NCBI RefSeq assembly: GCF_036408855.1
Contig: NZ_JAZGJQ010000001.1
Location: 248,001 to 312,000, forward strand
Direction of reading: 5' to 3'
Origin: Olsenella_K absiana
Lineage (GTDB): Bacteria > Actinomycetota > Coriobacteriia > Coriobacteriales > Atopobiaceae
Length of the DNA stretch: 64,000 bases
Numbering within the stretch: the first letter of the stretch is position 1; every line of letters starts with the position of its first letter. This document shows, piece after piece, positions 32,359 to 39,217 of the stretch. The notes below the pieces were generated by a model. That model saw only the letters and a list, made by a program, of their open reading frames with translations. It was not told where the DNA came from and did not search any database. The translations under genes were made by a program, and so were the position numbers.

Positions 32359-33468
32359 TCATCGCGATGGCGACGGGCGCTCCTGTCGTGACGCTGCAGC
32401 AGGGCTGGTACTGCGCCGCCTCGGCTTGCTCGCGCGGGCGTTGGCGTCCCGTAGCGTGCGGCAGCTTGGACTACGGTGATCGCGAAGCGATGCTGGGCGA
32501 AGGTCGAGCGAGGTCATCGGGCGGTCATGCGGTATGTCGAAGGCGTCCAGCACCCTCGCCAGTCGGTCCGGGCGAAGGTCTGCGTAGGAGAGGCGCAGCA
32601 CGCGCCCGCTCGCTGCGAGCCGAGACTCTCGAATGCGTTCGTCTGCCAGCACGTCGACGGAACACCTACCGTGGGTCATCGCAGGATCTGAATACTTTGC
32701 CCTGCCGTCGAACTCGCCGTAGACGGTGCCGGTCGGGAGTCTCCATGTGAAGTCGGGCCTGTAGATGTGACCATCGCCCAAGGCACTCATGACGCTTACC
32801 TGGAGTTCAGGCAATCGGAATCCTAGCTCGGCCATGACGGCCCTCGCGAGCGACTCGCCCCCGCTCTCGCTCCTGGCGTCGGCCCAAGACATGGTCGAGA
32901 TGGCATGACGAATCCCACGCAGTCCGCGGCCGGCGCTTCTGACGAGCTCCCGGAACGGCTCCGCAGACATCCTGCTTGCACGCAGCGCGGAGTCTGCTAT
33001 GACGAGCCCCTCGGCGAAGCTCAGGTGCCTCAAGCAGTCGACGACGGTGCGGGGAAGCGAGGTCACGAGCATGCCGTCGACTCGTACGGTCGGAACTTCT
33101 CCGATCGCGTGCCGGACGACCACCCTTGTGCTCCTGCCGTGGCGTGTACGGGGCACGGCTATGTGCACTTGCCCAAGCAAGTGGAAGGACACGGCGAGCC
33201 CGTGCACGATTGCGGCGCTGACGCCACAGAACACCCAGTCCGGATGCAGGGCCGCGATGGAGCGAATGAGCATGAGCGCGCGTGCGCGCGGGTTGAGTGC
33301 GGTCCACGCCTCGGTCCGGACAAAGAGCCCTCGAGCAGGCGACGTGACGGTGCCGCGCCTCACCATGCGGCGCAGGCGCTGACGCTCGGCGTCACTTTGC
33401 GCGCGCAGGCAAGTTCCACACGCAACCGCCTGGTCAAGCCGTATCTCCAGCACATCCCGGCCACCCAT
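32359..33468 (-). CDS. AbiEi-like/PD-(D/E)xK nuclease-fold protein
   Basis: A 369-residue protein of two parts. The N-terminal 180 residues, with a basic winged-helix-like start (Arg-Arg-Met-Val-Arg-Arg-Gly-Thr-Val-Thr) and Pro-Arg-Thr-Val-Val-Asp-Cys-Leu-Arg, resemble the AbiEi antitoxin-type domain common in Actinobacteria. The middle (200-310) shows Glu205, Asp239 and Glu252-x-Asp-Gly-x-x-Lys258, the pattern of DUF559/VSR-like PD-(D/E)xK nucleases. The tail beyond 320 is basic and low complexity. GC content is lower than neighbours, and it is flanked by repeats, which suggests acquired DNA. No toxin partner (AbiEii) or methylase is adjacent. Function is unproven; DNA binding or cleavage is likely. 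Confidence 0.62.
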   Translation of the reverse strand: MGGRDVLEIRLDQAVACGTCLRAQSDAERQRLRRMVRRGTVTSPARGLFVRTEAWTALNPRARALMLIRSIAALHPDWVFCGVSAAIVHGLAVSFHLLGQVHIAVPRTRHGRSTRVVVRHAIGEVPTVRVDGMLVTSLPRTVVDCLRHLSFAEGLVIADSALRASRMSAEPFRELVRSAGRGLRGIRHAISTMSWADARSESGGESLARAVMAELGFRLPELQVSVMSALGDGHIYRPDFTWRLPTGTVYGEFDGRAKYSDPAMTHGRCSVDVLADERIRESRLAASGRVLRLSYADLRPDRLARVLDAFDIPHDRPMTSLDLRPASLRDHRSPSCRTLRDANARASKPRRRSTSPAAASRQERPSPSR

Positions 33469-33775
33469 GGCTCATCTCCCGTCCGCGCTCCCTCTAGCGA
33501 TGGAAGGTGGGCAGAAGGGTACTACTGCTGGCGTGGCCGCTGGGTGGCGAAACATCGCAATCGGCGAACGGTTGTTCGTATCACCACTGGGCCGGTGCCC
33601 TCGACGCCTCGTCGCTTGCTCCGCACTCCATCTGTTGAGCTTTCGTTCGCCTTCGAGCGACAAGTACGTGCACGAGCGAACGAAACCTCACCTTTCCGCC
33701 GCGTGGCACCTCACGCGGCGTCCCGAACGTGATCCGAGCGGCGTACTTGGCCGAGGGCCGCAGTGCTTCCGCCGG
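33469..33775. other. Intergenic region with inverted repeats
   Basis: 307 bp between two minus-strand genes. It contains the 10-bp inverted repeat TTTCGTTCGC/GCGAACGAAA (33641-33650, 33676-33685) and a terminator-like hairpin at 33697-33720. No gene seen. Confidence 0.5.
33697..33720 (-). terminator. Hairpin after the first DegV gene
   Basis: CGCCGCGTG-GCACCT-CACGCGGCG, perfect 9-bp stem, 56 bp past the DegV stop codon on the minus strand. No U tract. Confidence 0.5.
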
Positions 33776-34720
33776 CTACTTCGAGGCCTTGCCCTTGCTC
33801 TTGGAGTCGTCGAACCCAGGCGTGCGCCGGTCCTCGCCCCAGAAGCAGCATGACAGCATGTCGGGACCGACGTGGCAGCCGATCGTCGGTCCGATGGTGG
33901 AGCGGTACACCTTGAGGTCGCCATCTCCCGCCAAGAGGGAGGCCCTCAGGGAGTCGCCGTCACCCGCACAGTCCGCATCGCCGATGGCGACGGCGTTCTC
34001 CTCGCAGGTGGGCAAATGGAGCGCCTCGTAGAAGTCGCGCATCTTCCGCATCGCCTTGCGGCGTCCGCGCGCCACCCCCATGACGGCGAGCGAGCCGTCG
34101 AGTCTGAAGGTAAGGAGGGGCTTCACGTCCAGCATGCCGCCGACGACCGCGACCGACTTGGGGATGCGGCCTCCACGGTGCAGGGCGTCCAGATTGTCCA
34201 CCATGAAGATGGTGTGCACGTGGAAGCGCGCGTCCTCGGCCCACGCGACCAGTTCCTCGGCCGTGAGGCCCTCGTCGCGCTTCTGGACGGCACGATGGAT
34301 GAAGAGGTTCTGGGTGGTCGAGCCGATGAGGCAGTCGACAACGTAGATCGGCGTGGGCAGCGTTCCCCCGTGCTTCTCGCGGACGCGATCGAGCGCGGTG
34401 ACGGCACCGTTGTACGAACCGGAGATCCCGCTGGACAGGCAGAAGTGAACGGTCGGCACGCCCGTCGCGAGCACTCGCTCGAAGGCCTGCTCGTAAGCAA
34501 TCTGTGACGGCTGCGACGTCATTGGGCAGGCGCCACCCTTGATGGCCGCGTAGAACTCGTGCGCGCTGCGCGACTGGAAGAGGTCGTCGTAGCCGGAGAG
34601 GCCGTCTTCCTTGCCTGCTTCCGTGTAGGTGTAGGGAATCCAGGCGATGCCGGCCTCCTCGACCTCCTCGGCAGAGAAATCGCAGCACGAATCGGTCATG
34701 ATGTTGCACTTGGTCGCCAT
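33776..34720 (-). CDS. DegV-family fatty-acid-binding protein (first copy)
   Basis: A 314-residue protein: Met-Thr-Asp-Ser-Cys-Cys-Asp-Phe (8-15) at the N-terminus, Thr-Ser-Gln-Pro-Ser (about 68-72), Ser-Ser-Gly-Ile-Ser-Gly-Ser-Tyr-Asn-Gly-Ala (about 96-106), and Leu-His-Arg-Gly-Gly-Arg-Ile-Pro-Lys for the fatty-acid carboxylate pocket. DegV/FakB proteins bind a fatty acid and present it to the FakA kinase; no fakA is in the window. The tail (Lys-Ser-Lys-Gly-Lys) is basic, and Cys-Cys near the end is unusual. AAGGAGACC precedes the ATG at 34720. Confidence 0.88.
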   Translation of the reverse strand: MATKCNIMTDSCCDFSAEEVEEAGIAWIPYTYTEAGKEDGLSGYDDLFQSRSAHEFYAAIKGGACPMTSQPSQIAYEQAFERVLATGVPTVHFCLSSGISGSYNGAVTALDRVREKHGGTLPTPIYVVDCLIGSTTQNLFIHRAVQKRDEGLTAEELVAWAEDARFHVHTIFMVDNLDALHRGGRIPKSVAVVGGMLDVKPLLTFRLDGSLAVMGVARGRRKAMRKMRDFYEALHLPTCEENAVAIGDADCAGDGDSLRASLLAGDGDLKVYRSTIGPTIGCHVGPDMLSCCFWGEDRRTPGFDDSKSKGKASK

Positions 34721-35147
34721 TTGGTCTCCTTGGTCGCCGCGCGTCCTGCGGCGCGGCTTGCATGGGCCGAATTCCCTTATGAGAAGTACAGTCTCGCGGA
34801 CTCATCGAACGTGACCTAAGATACCGCATCTCGCCGAGCGACCCTCCACTCAGGTACGGCGCATGGCGGTAAACGCTGGCACCTCGTGCGGCTGCCGCCC
34901 CGTGCGGTGCATACCCAACGAATGGTGAGTCTTCGTTCGCGTGCCCCGGCCTAGTTGGGCCCAACACGAACGATTTCTCAACACGTGACATCGTGACGCC
35001 CGTGCCGCAAGCCCTGGGCTTCTCGGGAGCCGGGCCCCGGGCCCCGGGCTCCCGAAGTCGCGTCCTCGCCGGGCCACCCTGGCCGGACACCCGTGTTCTA
35101 GAGACGCGTCGAGTAGGCGCAAGTCGCTGACCAGTGACTATGTAATC

Positions 35148-35210
35148 GAACTCGACATGTCGAACGACGAACTCGACATGTCGAGCAACCAACTCGACAT
35201 GTCGAGCAAG
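35148..35210. repeat. Three 21-bp iterons with palindromic cores
   Basis: Tandem units at 35148-35168, 35169-35189 and 35190-35210, each carrying the 12-bp palindrome TCGACATGTCGA (35152-35163, 35173-35184, 35194-35205). The 21-bp spacing, two helical turns, places the palindromes on one DNA face, as expected for cooperative binding of a dimeric protein. They lie 130 bp upstream of the small gene at 35341. Confidence 0.85.
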
Positions 35211-35299
35211 AAAGTCGACAGTTTTGTGAACGGGTATTGCGCCTCATGTTCAACACGTGCAAAATGCTTGCTTGGTTGCAGATTGCCTGCCGCCGAGAT

Positions 35300-35327
35300 T
35301 TGCTTGTAATCATGCAGTCAGTATGTT
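35300..35327 (+). promoter_or_regulatory. Candidate sigma-70-type promoter
   Basis: TTGCTT (35300-35305), 16-bp spacer, TATGTT (35322-35327), with transcription expected to start only a few bases before the AGGAG ribosome site of the gene at 35341. Confidence 0.45.
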
Positions 35328-35340
35328 AGGAGTCCGTATC

Positions 35341-35580
35341 ATGCGCAAGACCAAGACCTTCGAGGGCAAGCGTCACGTCTACGACACTGAGAAGAGCGTC
35401 GAGCTCGGTCACAAGACCTTTGGCGAGTTCGGCGATCCGGCTGGTTACGAGGAGGCCCTCTACAAGAACCGCTCCGGCTTCTTCTTCCTCACCGGCAAGG
35501 GCGGCGCCGAGTCCAAGTACGCCGACGGCGAGGACATCAAGCCGATCACCGCCAAGGAGGCCGCGGCCTGGCAGAAGTAG
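35341..35580 (+). CDS. 79-residue conserved-looking small protein of unknown function
   Basis: A compact, highly charged protein (Lys/Glu/Asp-rich) with aromatic segments Gly-Phe-Phe-Phe-Leu-Thr-Gly and Tyr-Glu-Glu-Ala-Leu-Tyr-Lys; no signal peptide, membrane span or cysteine. Codon choice is extremely uniform (AAG, GGC, GAG, TTC), as in highly expressed genes. AGGAG sits at ideal distance before the ATG; an upstream in-frame start would add 28 residues of non-coding character. A strong terminator follows and three iterons precede it, so it is a self-contained unit. I do not recognise a family or function. Confidence 0.85.
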   Translation: MRKTKTFEGKRHVYDTEKSVELGHKTFGEFGDPAGYEEALYKNRSGFFFLTGKGGAESKYADGEDIKPITAKEAAAWQK

Positions 35581-35657
35581 CGGCGGCACGCTCCCGCCTG
35601 CGAAGTGCGTGGCAGTCGCTCGACCCGGCACGTCCATTGCTGGCCGTGCCCAAACAG

Positions 35658-35695
35658 GATGAGGGCCCGGGGGAGTCGCTCCCCGGGCCCTCATC
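35658..35695. terminator. 15-bp perfect hairpin, bidirectional terminator
   Basis: GATGAGGGCCCGGGG (35658-35672) pairs with CCCCGGGCCCTCATC (35681-35695) around an 8-nt loop, between the small gene and the converging exonuclease gene. Confidence 0.8.
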
Positions 35696-35777
35696 TGTAA
35701 GCCCAGCCTACGGTCGGACGGCCGCTCGGGGCAACCGGGATAATACCCCGGCTCCACTATGATATCCCTCCAGGCGA

Positions 35778-36740
35778 TCAGAACATGTTCCGCGCCGCGA
35801 ACTCCGCCTCGACGGTTCGAAACATGAGGTCGACGTCCTCGAGGCCGAGATGACGCTCTTTCTCGTCCTTCTTCAGCGTGCCGCGCCTGCGGGCCCAGTT
35901 CTCGAGCGTTGCCGGCCGCGAGTCGTGCGGAAGCGTCCGATACTCGGGGTCGATCCTGCGGCAGATGTCGCGCGTGTCGATGGGGATGATTCGGCCCGCC
36001 TTCCTACCCTCGGCGTACCCGTCCAGGTTGAGCATGAGCCACGAGTCCTCGAACGCGGCGTTGTGTGCCATGAACGGGAAGGTCTCCAGCGAGCTGAGAA
36101 TCGCCTTCTGCAGGTCGCGGTTCTCGCGGAAGGGGAGCTTGCCAGCGAGGTCGCCCCACGAGATGTGGTGGACCTCGGACAGCGGCACGCCCTTCTCCTC
36201 GTAGATGTCGGGCAGGCCGCAATAGGCGACGTAGCCGCGCTCCGCCTTGCCCTTCGGCGCGAGTTTCACGAACTCCATGCCCACGTTGACGATGTAGCCG
36301 CGGTCGGGGTATCGGTCGGTCGTCTCGAGGTCGATCCCGCAGATCATGCCGGAGACGGGCGCCTCGACGTAGGCGACGTTCAGGTCGCGCGCCTGCGGGC
36401 CCGCGCTCCTACGGACCTCCTCGACGGGACGGTGCTGCAGGACGGCGACCGAGCGGATGAGGTCCTCGTCGGAGAGCCGGCGCGCGAGGCTGGTGCCGCT
36501 CTCGTTGCGGAGCCGCTCGATGCCGAAGCTGTCGCAGATGGCGCGGTTCCTGTCAGCCAGGTTGCGCACGAGGTCGAAGGAGAAGGGCTCGGAGCCGGCG
36601 GGCGCGCTCATCCATGCGTCGGTCAGCAGGGAGATGGCCTCCTCGTTCTTGCGGCGCTCGGCGGTCAGCGCCTCGTCGCCGGAGAGGAAGCCGGGAATCA
36701 CGAAGGCGCTCGCCTGCTCGATTGCCTGACTCAGATCCAT
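35778..36740 (-). CDS. DnaQ-like 3'-5' exonuclease domain protein
   Basis: A 320-residue protein. The first 130 residues are helical and unrecognised; the C-terminal 190 form a DEDDh exonuclease: Gly-Ile-Asp-Leu-Glu-Thr-Thr (about 134-140, motif I with Asp and Glu), Met-Ala-His-Asn-Ala-Ala-Phe-Glu-Asp (about 223-231, motif II) and Arg-His-Leu-Gly-Leu-Glu-Asp-Val-Asp (motif III His and Asp). Such enzymes trim DNA or RNA 3' ends; this is not a full polymerase epsilon subunit. Single gene, ATG at 36740. Confidence 0.85.
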   Translation of the reverse strand: MDLSQAIEQASAFVIPGFLSGDEALTAERRKNEEAISLLTDAWMSAPAGSEPFSFDLVRNLADRNRAICDSFGIERLRNESGTSLARRLSDEDLIRSVAVLQHRPVEEVRRSAGPQARDLNVAYVEAPVSGMICGIDLETTDRYPDRGYIVNVGMEFVKLAPKGKAERGYVAYCGLPDIYEEKGVPLSEVHHISWGDLAGKLPFRENRDLQKAILSSLETFPFMAHNAAFEDSWLMLNLDGYAEGRKAGRIIPIDTRDICRRIDPEYRTLPHDSRPATLENWARRRGTLKKDEKERHLGLEDVDLMFRTVEAEFAARNMF

Positions 36741-36902
36741 GCTGCGCCTCCAAGAGATAGCGGTAGGGCCGTCCCGCGCGAAGCGGAGCGGCCCTAAAGC
36801 GTAGCACGACGGCGCTTGGCGCGCTCGGCGCTGGCGTCGGGCGTCCTCTGCCGTCTCGGGCGGACAAGGACGTGCGCCCCGGGCGCCACCCGCGCCCGGC
36901 CC

Positions 36903-37982
36903 CTAGTCGCCGAAGCTGATGCCGAGCAGCTTTGCCTCCCTCACGAGGTCGCTCTTGGGGTCGACGTACTTGAGCTTGTCCGCGACCTCCTTCAGCGGGA
37001 CGCGGCACATCTTGTTGTTGACCTTCGCGATCATGTAGCCGAACTTTCCCTCGAGACAGCCACGGGCTGCCTCGACGCCGCACTGCGTCGCGAAGATGCG
37101 GTCCTCTGCGTCGGGCCTTCCGCCGCGCTGCGTGTGGCCGGGGATGCCGACGCGCACCTCGCGTCCGGTCTTGGCGATCTGCTCGGCTAGAGCATAGGCG
37201 ATGGAGGGGTACTTCTCAGCGCGCTTCGCGAGGGCCTTCTTGTACTCCTTCTTGGGCAGCGCGGCCTCCTCCTTGGAGATCGCGCCCTCGGCGACCGCGA
37301 CGATGGCGAACCTGCCTCCGTCGGCGTTGCGCTTCTCGATCGCCTTGATGACGTTGTCGATGTCGTAGGGGATCTCGGGGATGAGAATGACGTCGGCGCC
37401 GCCGGCGATGCCGGCGTAGAGGGGGATCCAGCCGACCTTGTGACCCATGATCTCGACCACGAAGACGCGGCCGTGGGAGCTCGCGGTGGTCTTGATCTCG
37501 TCGAGGTAGCGCGTCGCGACGTCGATCGCGCTGGGGAAGCCGAAGGTCACGTCGGTGCCCCAGGTGTCGTTGTCGATGGTCTTGGGCAGCGCGATCACGT
37601 TCAGGCCCTCGTCGCTCAGGCGCCTCGCCGTCTTCGTGGAGCCGTTGCCGCCGAGCACGAAGAGGCAGTCGAGCTGCAGCTTGTGGTAGGTCTGCAGCAT
37701 GGCCGGAACCTTCTCGACGCCGTCTGCGCCGGGCGTGTCCAGCAGCTTGAAGGGCGTGCGGCTCGTCCCCAGGATCGTGCCGCCCTGGGTGAGGACGCCG
37801 GAGAAGTCCTGCCAGGTCATGGTGCGGAACCTGCTGTAGATGAGGCCCTGGTACCCGTCCTCGAACCCGTAGATCTCGACCGGCTCCTTCGCGTTGTTGA
37901 GGATGGTCTTCACGATGCCGCGCATGGTGGCGTTCAGCGCCTGGCAGTCGCCGCCGCTGGTAAGGAGTCCGATTCTTAGCAT
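36903..37982 (-). CDS. pfkA: 6-phosphofructokinase
   Basis: A 359-residue phosphofructokinase. Gly-Gly-Asp-Cys-Gln-Ala-Leu-Asn-Ala (10-18), Pro-Lys-Thr-Ile-Asp-Asn-Asp (about 132-138), Met-Gly-His-Lys-Val-Gly-Trp-Ile-Pro and Gly-His-Thr-Gln-Arg-Gly-Gly are present. The phosphoryl-donor loop reads Gly-Gly-Asn-Gly-Ser rather than Gly-Gly-Asp-Gly-Ser/Thr; the Gly in fourth place favours ATP over pyrophosphate, and the Asn replaces a magnesium-contacting Asp. The Lys in Pro-Lys-Thr marks the clade shared with pyrophosphate enzymes. ATG at 37982; a dyad lies about 47 bp upstream. Confidence 0.92.
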   Translation of the reverse strand: MLRIGLLTSGGDCQALNATMRGIVKTILNNAKEPVEIYGFEDGYQGLIYSRFRTMTWQDFSGVLTQGGTILGTSRTPFKLLDTPGADGVEKVPAMLQTYHKLQLDCLFVLGGNGSTKTARRLSDEGLNVIALPKTIDNDTWGTDVTFGFPSAIDVATRYLDEIKTTASSHGRVFVVEIMGHKVGWIPLYAGIAGGADVILIPEIPYDIDNVIKAIEKRNADGGRFAIVAVAEGAISKEEAALPKKEYKKALAKRAEKYPSIAYALAEQIAKTGREVRVGIPGHTQRGGRPDAEDRIFATQCGVEAARGCLEGKFGYMIAKVNNKMCRVPLKEVADKLKYVDPKSDLVREAKLLGISFGD

Positions 37983-38324
37983 GGGAAAGCCCCTCTCGCT
38001 GGGTGTGTCTGGCAGGCTTGAGCCGCCATGAGAAAAGTTTCTCACAAAAGGAGTGGCATTCTGCGACCGGCCGAAAATATGCCAGGTCGGGCACATTCGA
38101 GCGCCGCCGTGGCGGGTGACGGCTCGGGCGCGGCTCGGACGGCGCCGCCCGAGCCGTCGCCATTCCGATTCCCGGCGCTCGCCGACGGGACGCCCGCTCC
38201 CTGCCGACTCTCTCGGTTGCGTATCATGTCTTCTGGCGGCGACCGGCCGTCTTTGGGCCGAGGGGCGTGGCGGGTGGCTCCGGCACTTCGGACGCCTTCC
38301 CAACGCAGGTGCGTAGGCTGGGGG
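37983..38324. other. Divergent region between pfkA and the nucleotidase gene
   Basis: 342 bp with a 16-bp dyad at 38029-38044 and an AT-richer patch (about 38020-38090) that should hold the pfkA promoter. No gene seen. Confidence 0.5.
38029..38044. promoter_or_regulatory. Dyad upstream of pfkA
   Basis: TGAGAAA-AG-TTTCTCA, a perfect 7-bp inverted repeat 47 bp upstream of the pfkA start codon in locally AT-rich DNA; an operator for a dimeric repressor is the natural reading. Confidence 0.5.
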
Positions 38325-39071
38325 ATGCTGATGGCAGAGGGTCTTACGGGCGGGCGCGCCCCAGGGGAGAAGCCCGTGCGCGCCGAGGTCACACGCGCTG
38401 GGACCGCGCGTGCCGGGACCGTGCGCGCCGAGGTCACACGCGCCGGGACCTTGCGCGCCGAGGTCACACGCGCCGGGACCGCGCGCGACTCGCACTTCTT
38501 CGCGGTGTTGTCGCGGATGCGCTACATCGAGCGCTGGTCGCTCATGCGCAGCGCCCGTCCGGAGAACCTCGCGGAGCACTCGCTCGAGGTCGCGGAGATC
38601 GCGCACGCGCTCTGCGTCATCGGCAACGTAAGATACGGCCGTGACCTCGACGCCTCGCACGCGGCCCTCCTCGGCATCTACCACGATGCGCCGGAGATCA
38701 TCACGGGCGACTTGCCGACCCCGGTCAAGTACTTCAGCGGCCGCACCCGCCAGGCGTACGGCGAGGTGGAGGACGCGGCGAAGGAGCAGCTCCTCTCCAC
38801 GCTTCCCGACGACCTGCGCCCCGTCTACGAGGACGTCCTCGGCACGAGCTGCGAGGACGCCTACCTGCTGCGCCTCGTGAAGGCGGCCGACAAGATCTCT
38901 GCGCTCATCAAGTGCGTCGAGGAGGACGCGGGAGGCAACGGCGAGTTCAGGTCGGCCGAGAAGACCATCCGCGAGGTGGTGGACCAGATGGCGGCGGAGC
39001 TGCCGGAGGTCCGCGACTTCGTGGCGGAGTTCCTGCCGTCGTACGGCCAGACCCTCGACGAGCTGCTGTAG
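38325..39071 (+). CDS. yfbR: HD-domain 5'-deoxynucleotidase (YfbR-like)
   Basis: The core begins at Asp-Ser-His-Phe-Phe (about residue 56) and matches YfbR: Arg-Trp-Ser-Leu-Met-Arg, Glu-His-Ser-Leu-Glu-Val-Ala, His-Asp-Ala-Pro-Glu (the HD pair), Asp-Leu-Pro-Thr-Pro-Val-Lys-Tyr and a distal Lys-Ala-Ala-Asp-Lys metal ligand. It hydrolyses deoxyribonucleoside 5'-monophosphates. From the ATG at 38325 the protein has 248 residues, with 55 extra at the front that consist mostly of a repeated 10-residue unit (Arg-Ala-Glu-Val-Thr-Arg-Ala-Gly-Thr-x) encoded by tandem DNA repeats. A GTG inside the repeats is an alternative start, so the N-terminus is uncertain. Confidence 0.85.
   Translation: MLMAEGLTGGRAPGEKPVRAEVTRAGTARAGTVRAEVTRAGTLRAEVTRAGTARDSHFFAVLSRMRYIERWSLMRSARPENLAEHSLEVAEIAHALCVIGNVRYGRDLDASHAALLGIYHDAPEIITGDLPTPVKYFSGRTRQAYGEVEDAAKEQLLSTLPDDLRPVYEDVLGTSCEDAYLLRLVKAADKISALIKCVEEDAGGNGEFRSAEKTIREVVDQMAAELPEVRDFVAEFLPSYGQTLDELL
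38376..38480. repeat. In-frame 30-bp tandem repeats
   Basis: Units at 38376-38405, 38421-38450 and 38451-38480, each about GTGCGCGCCGAGGTCACACG plus ten bases, with a 15-bp half unit at 38406-38420. The 30-bp length keeps the reading frame of the nucleotidase gene open. Confidence 0.85.
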
Positions 39072-39217
39072 CGGGCACGGGGCGCCGCGCCGCCCGCAAG
39101 GCGCCGGGGCGCCTGCCCATGGCCGGTAGGCGTCGCCGGCCAAGCTGCAATCGACCCAGACGCAATGGGCCACAGGGACCCGGCGTCGGACAACAGAGAA
39201 GGAGCGTCATCAAAGAC

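Larger units (their letters stand above)
34721..35340. other. Intergenic region upstream of the 79-residue protein
   Basis: 620 bp without a supportable gene. It holds a GC-rich hairpin (arms 35024-35031 and 35047-35054), TTCGTTCGC again at 34932-34940, the three palindromic iterons at 35148-35210 and a plausible promoter at 35300-35327. Confidence 0.55.

Noticed and set aside
33469..35340. Attachment sites or an integrated element in the low-GC stretch
   Set aside because: No integrase, transposase, tRNA target or flanking direct repeats were found; only short inverted repeats are present.
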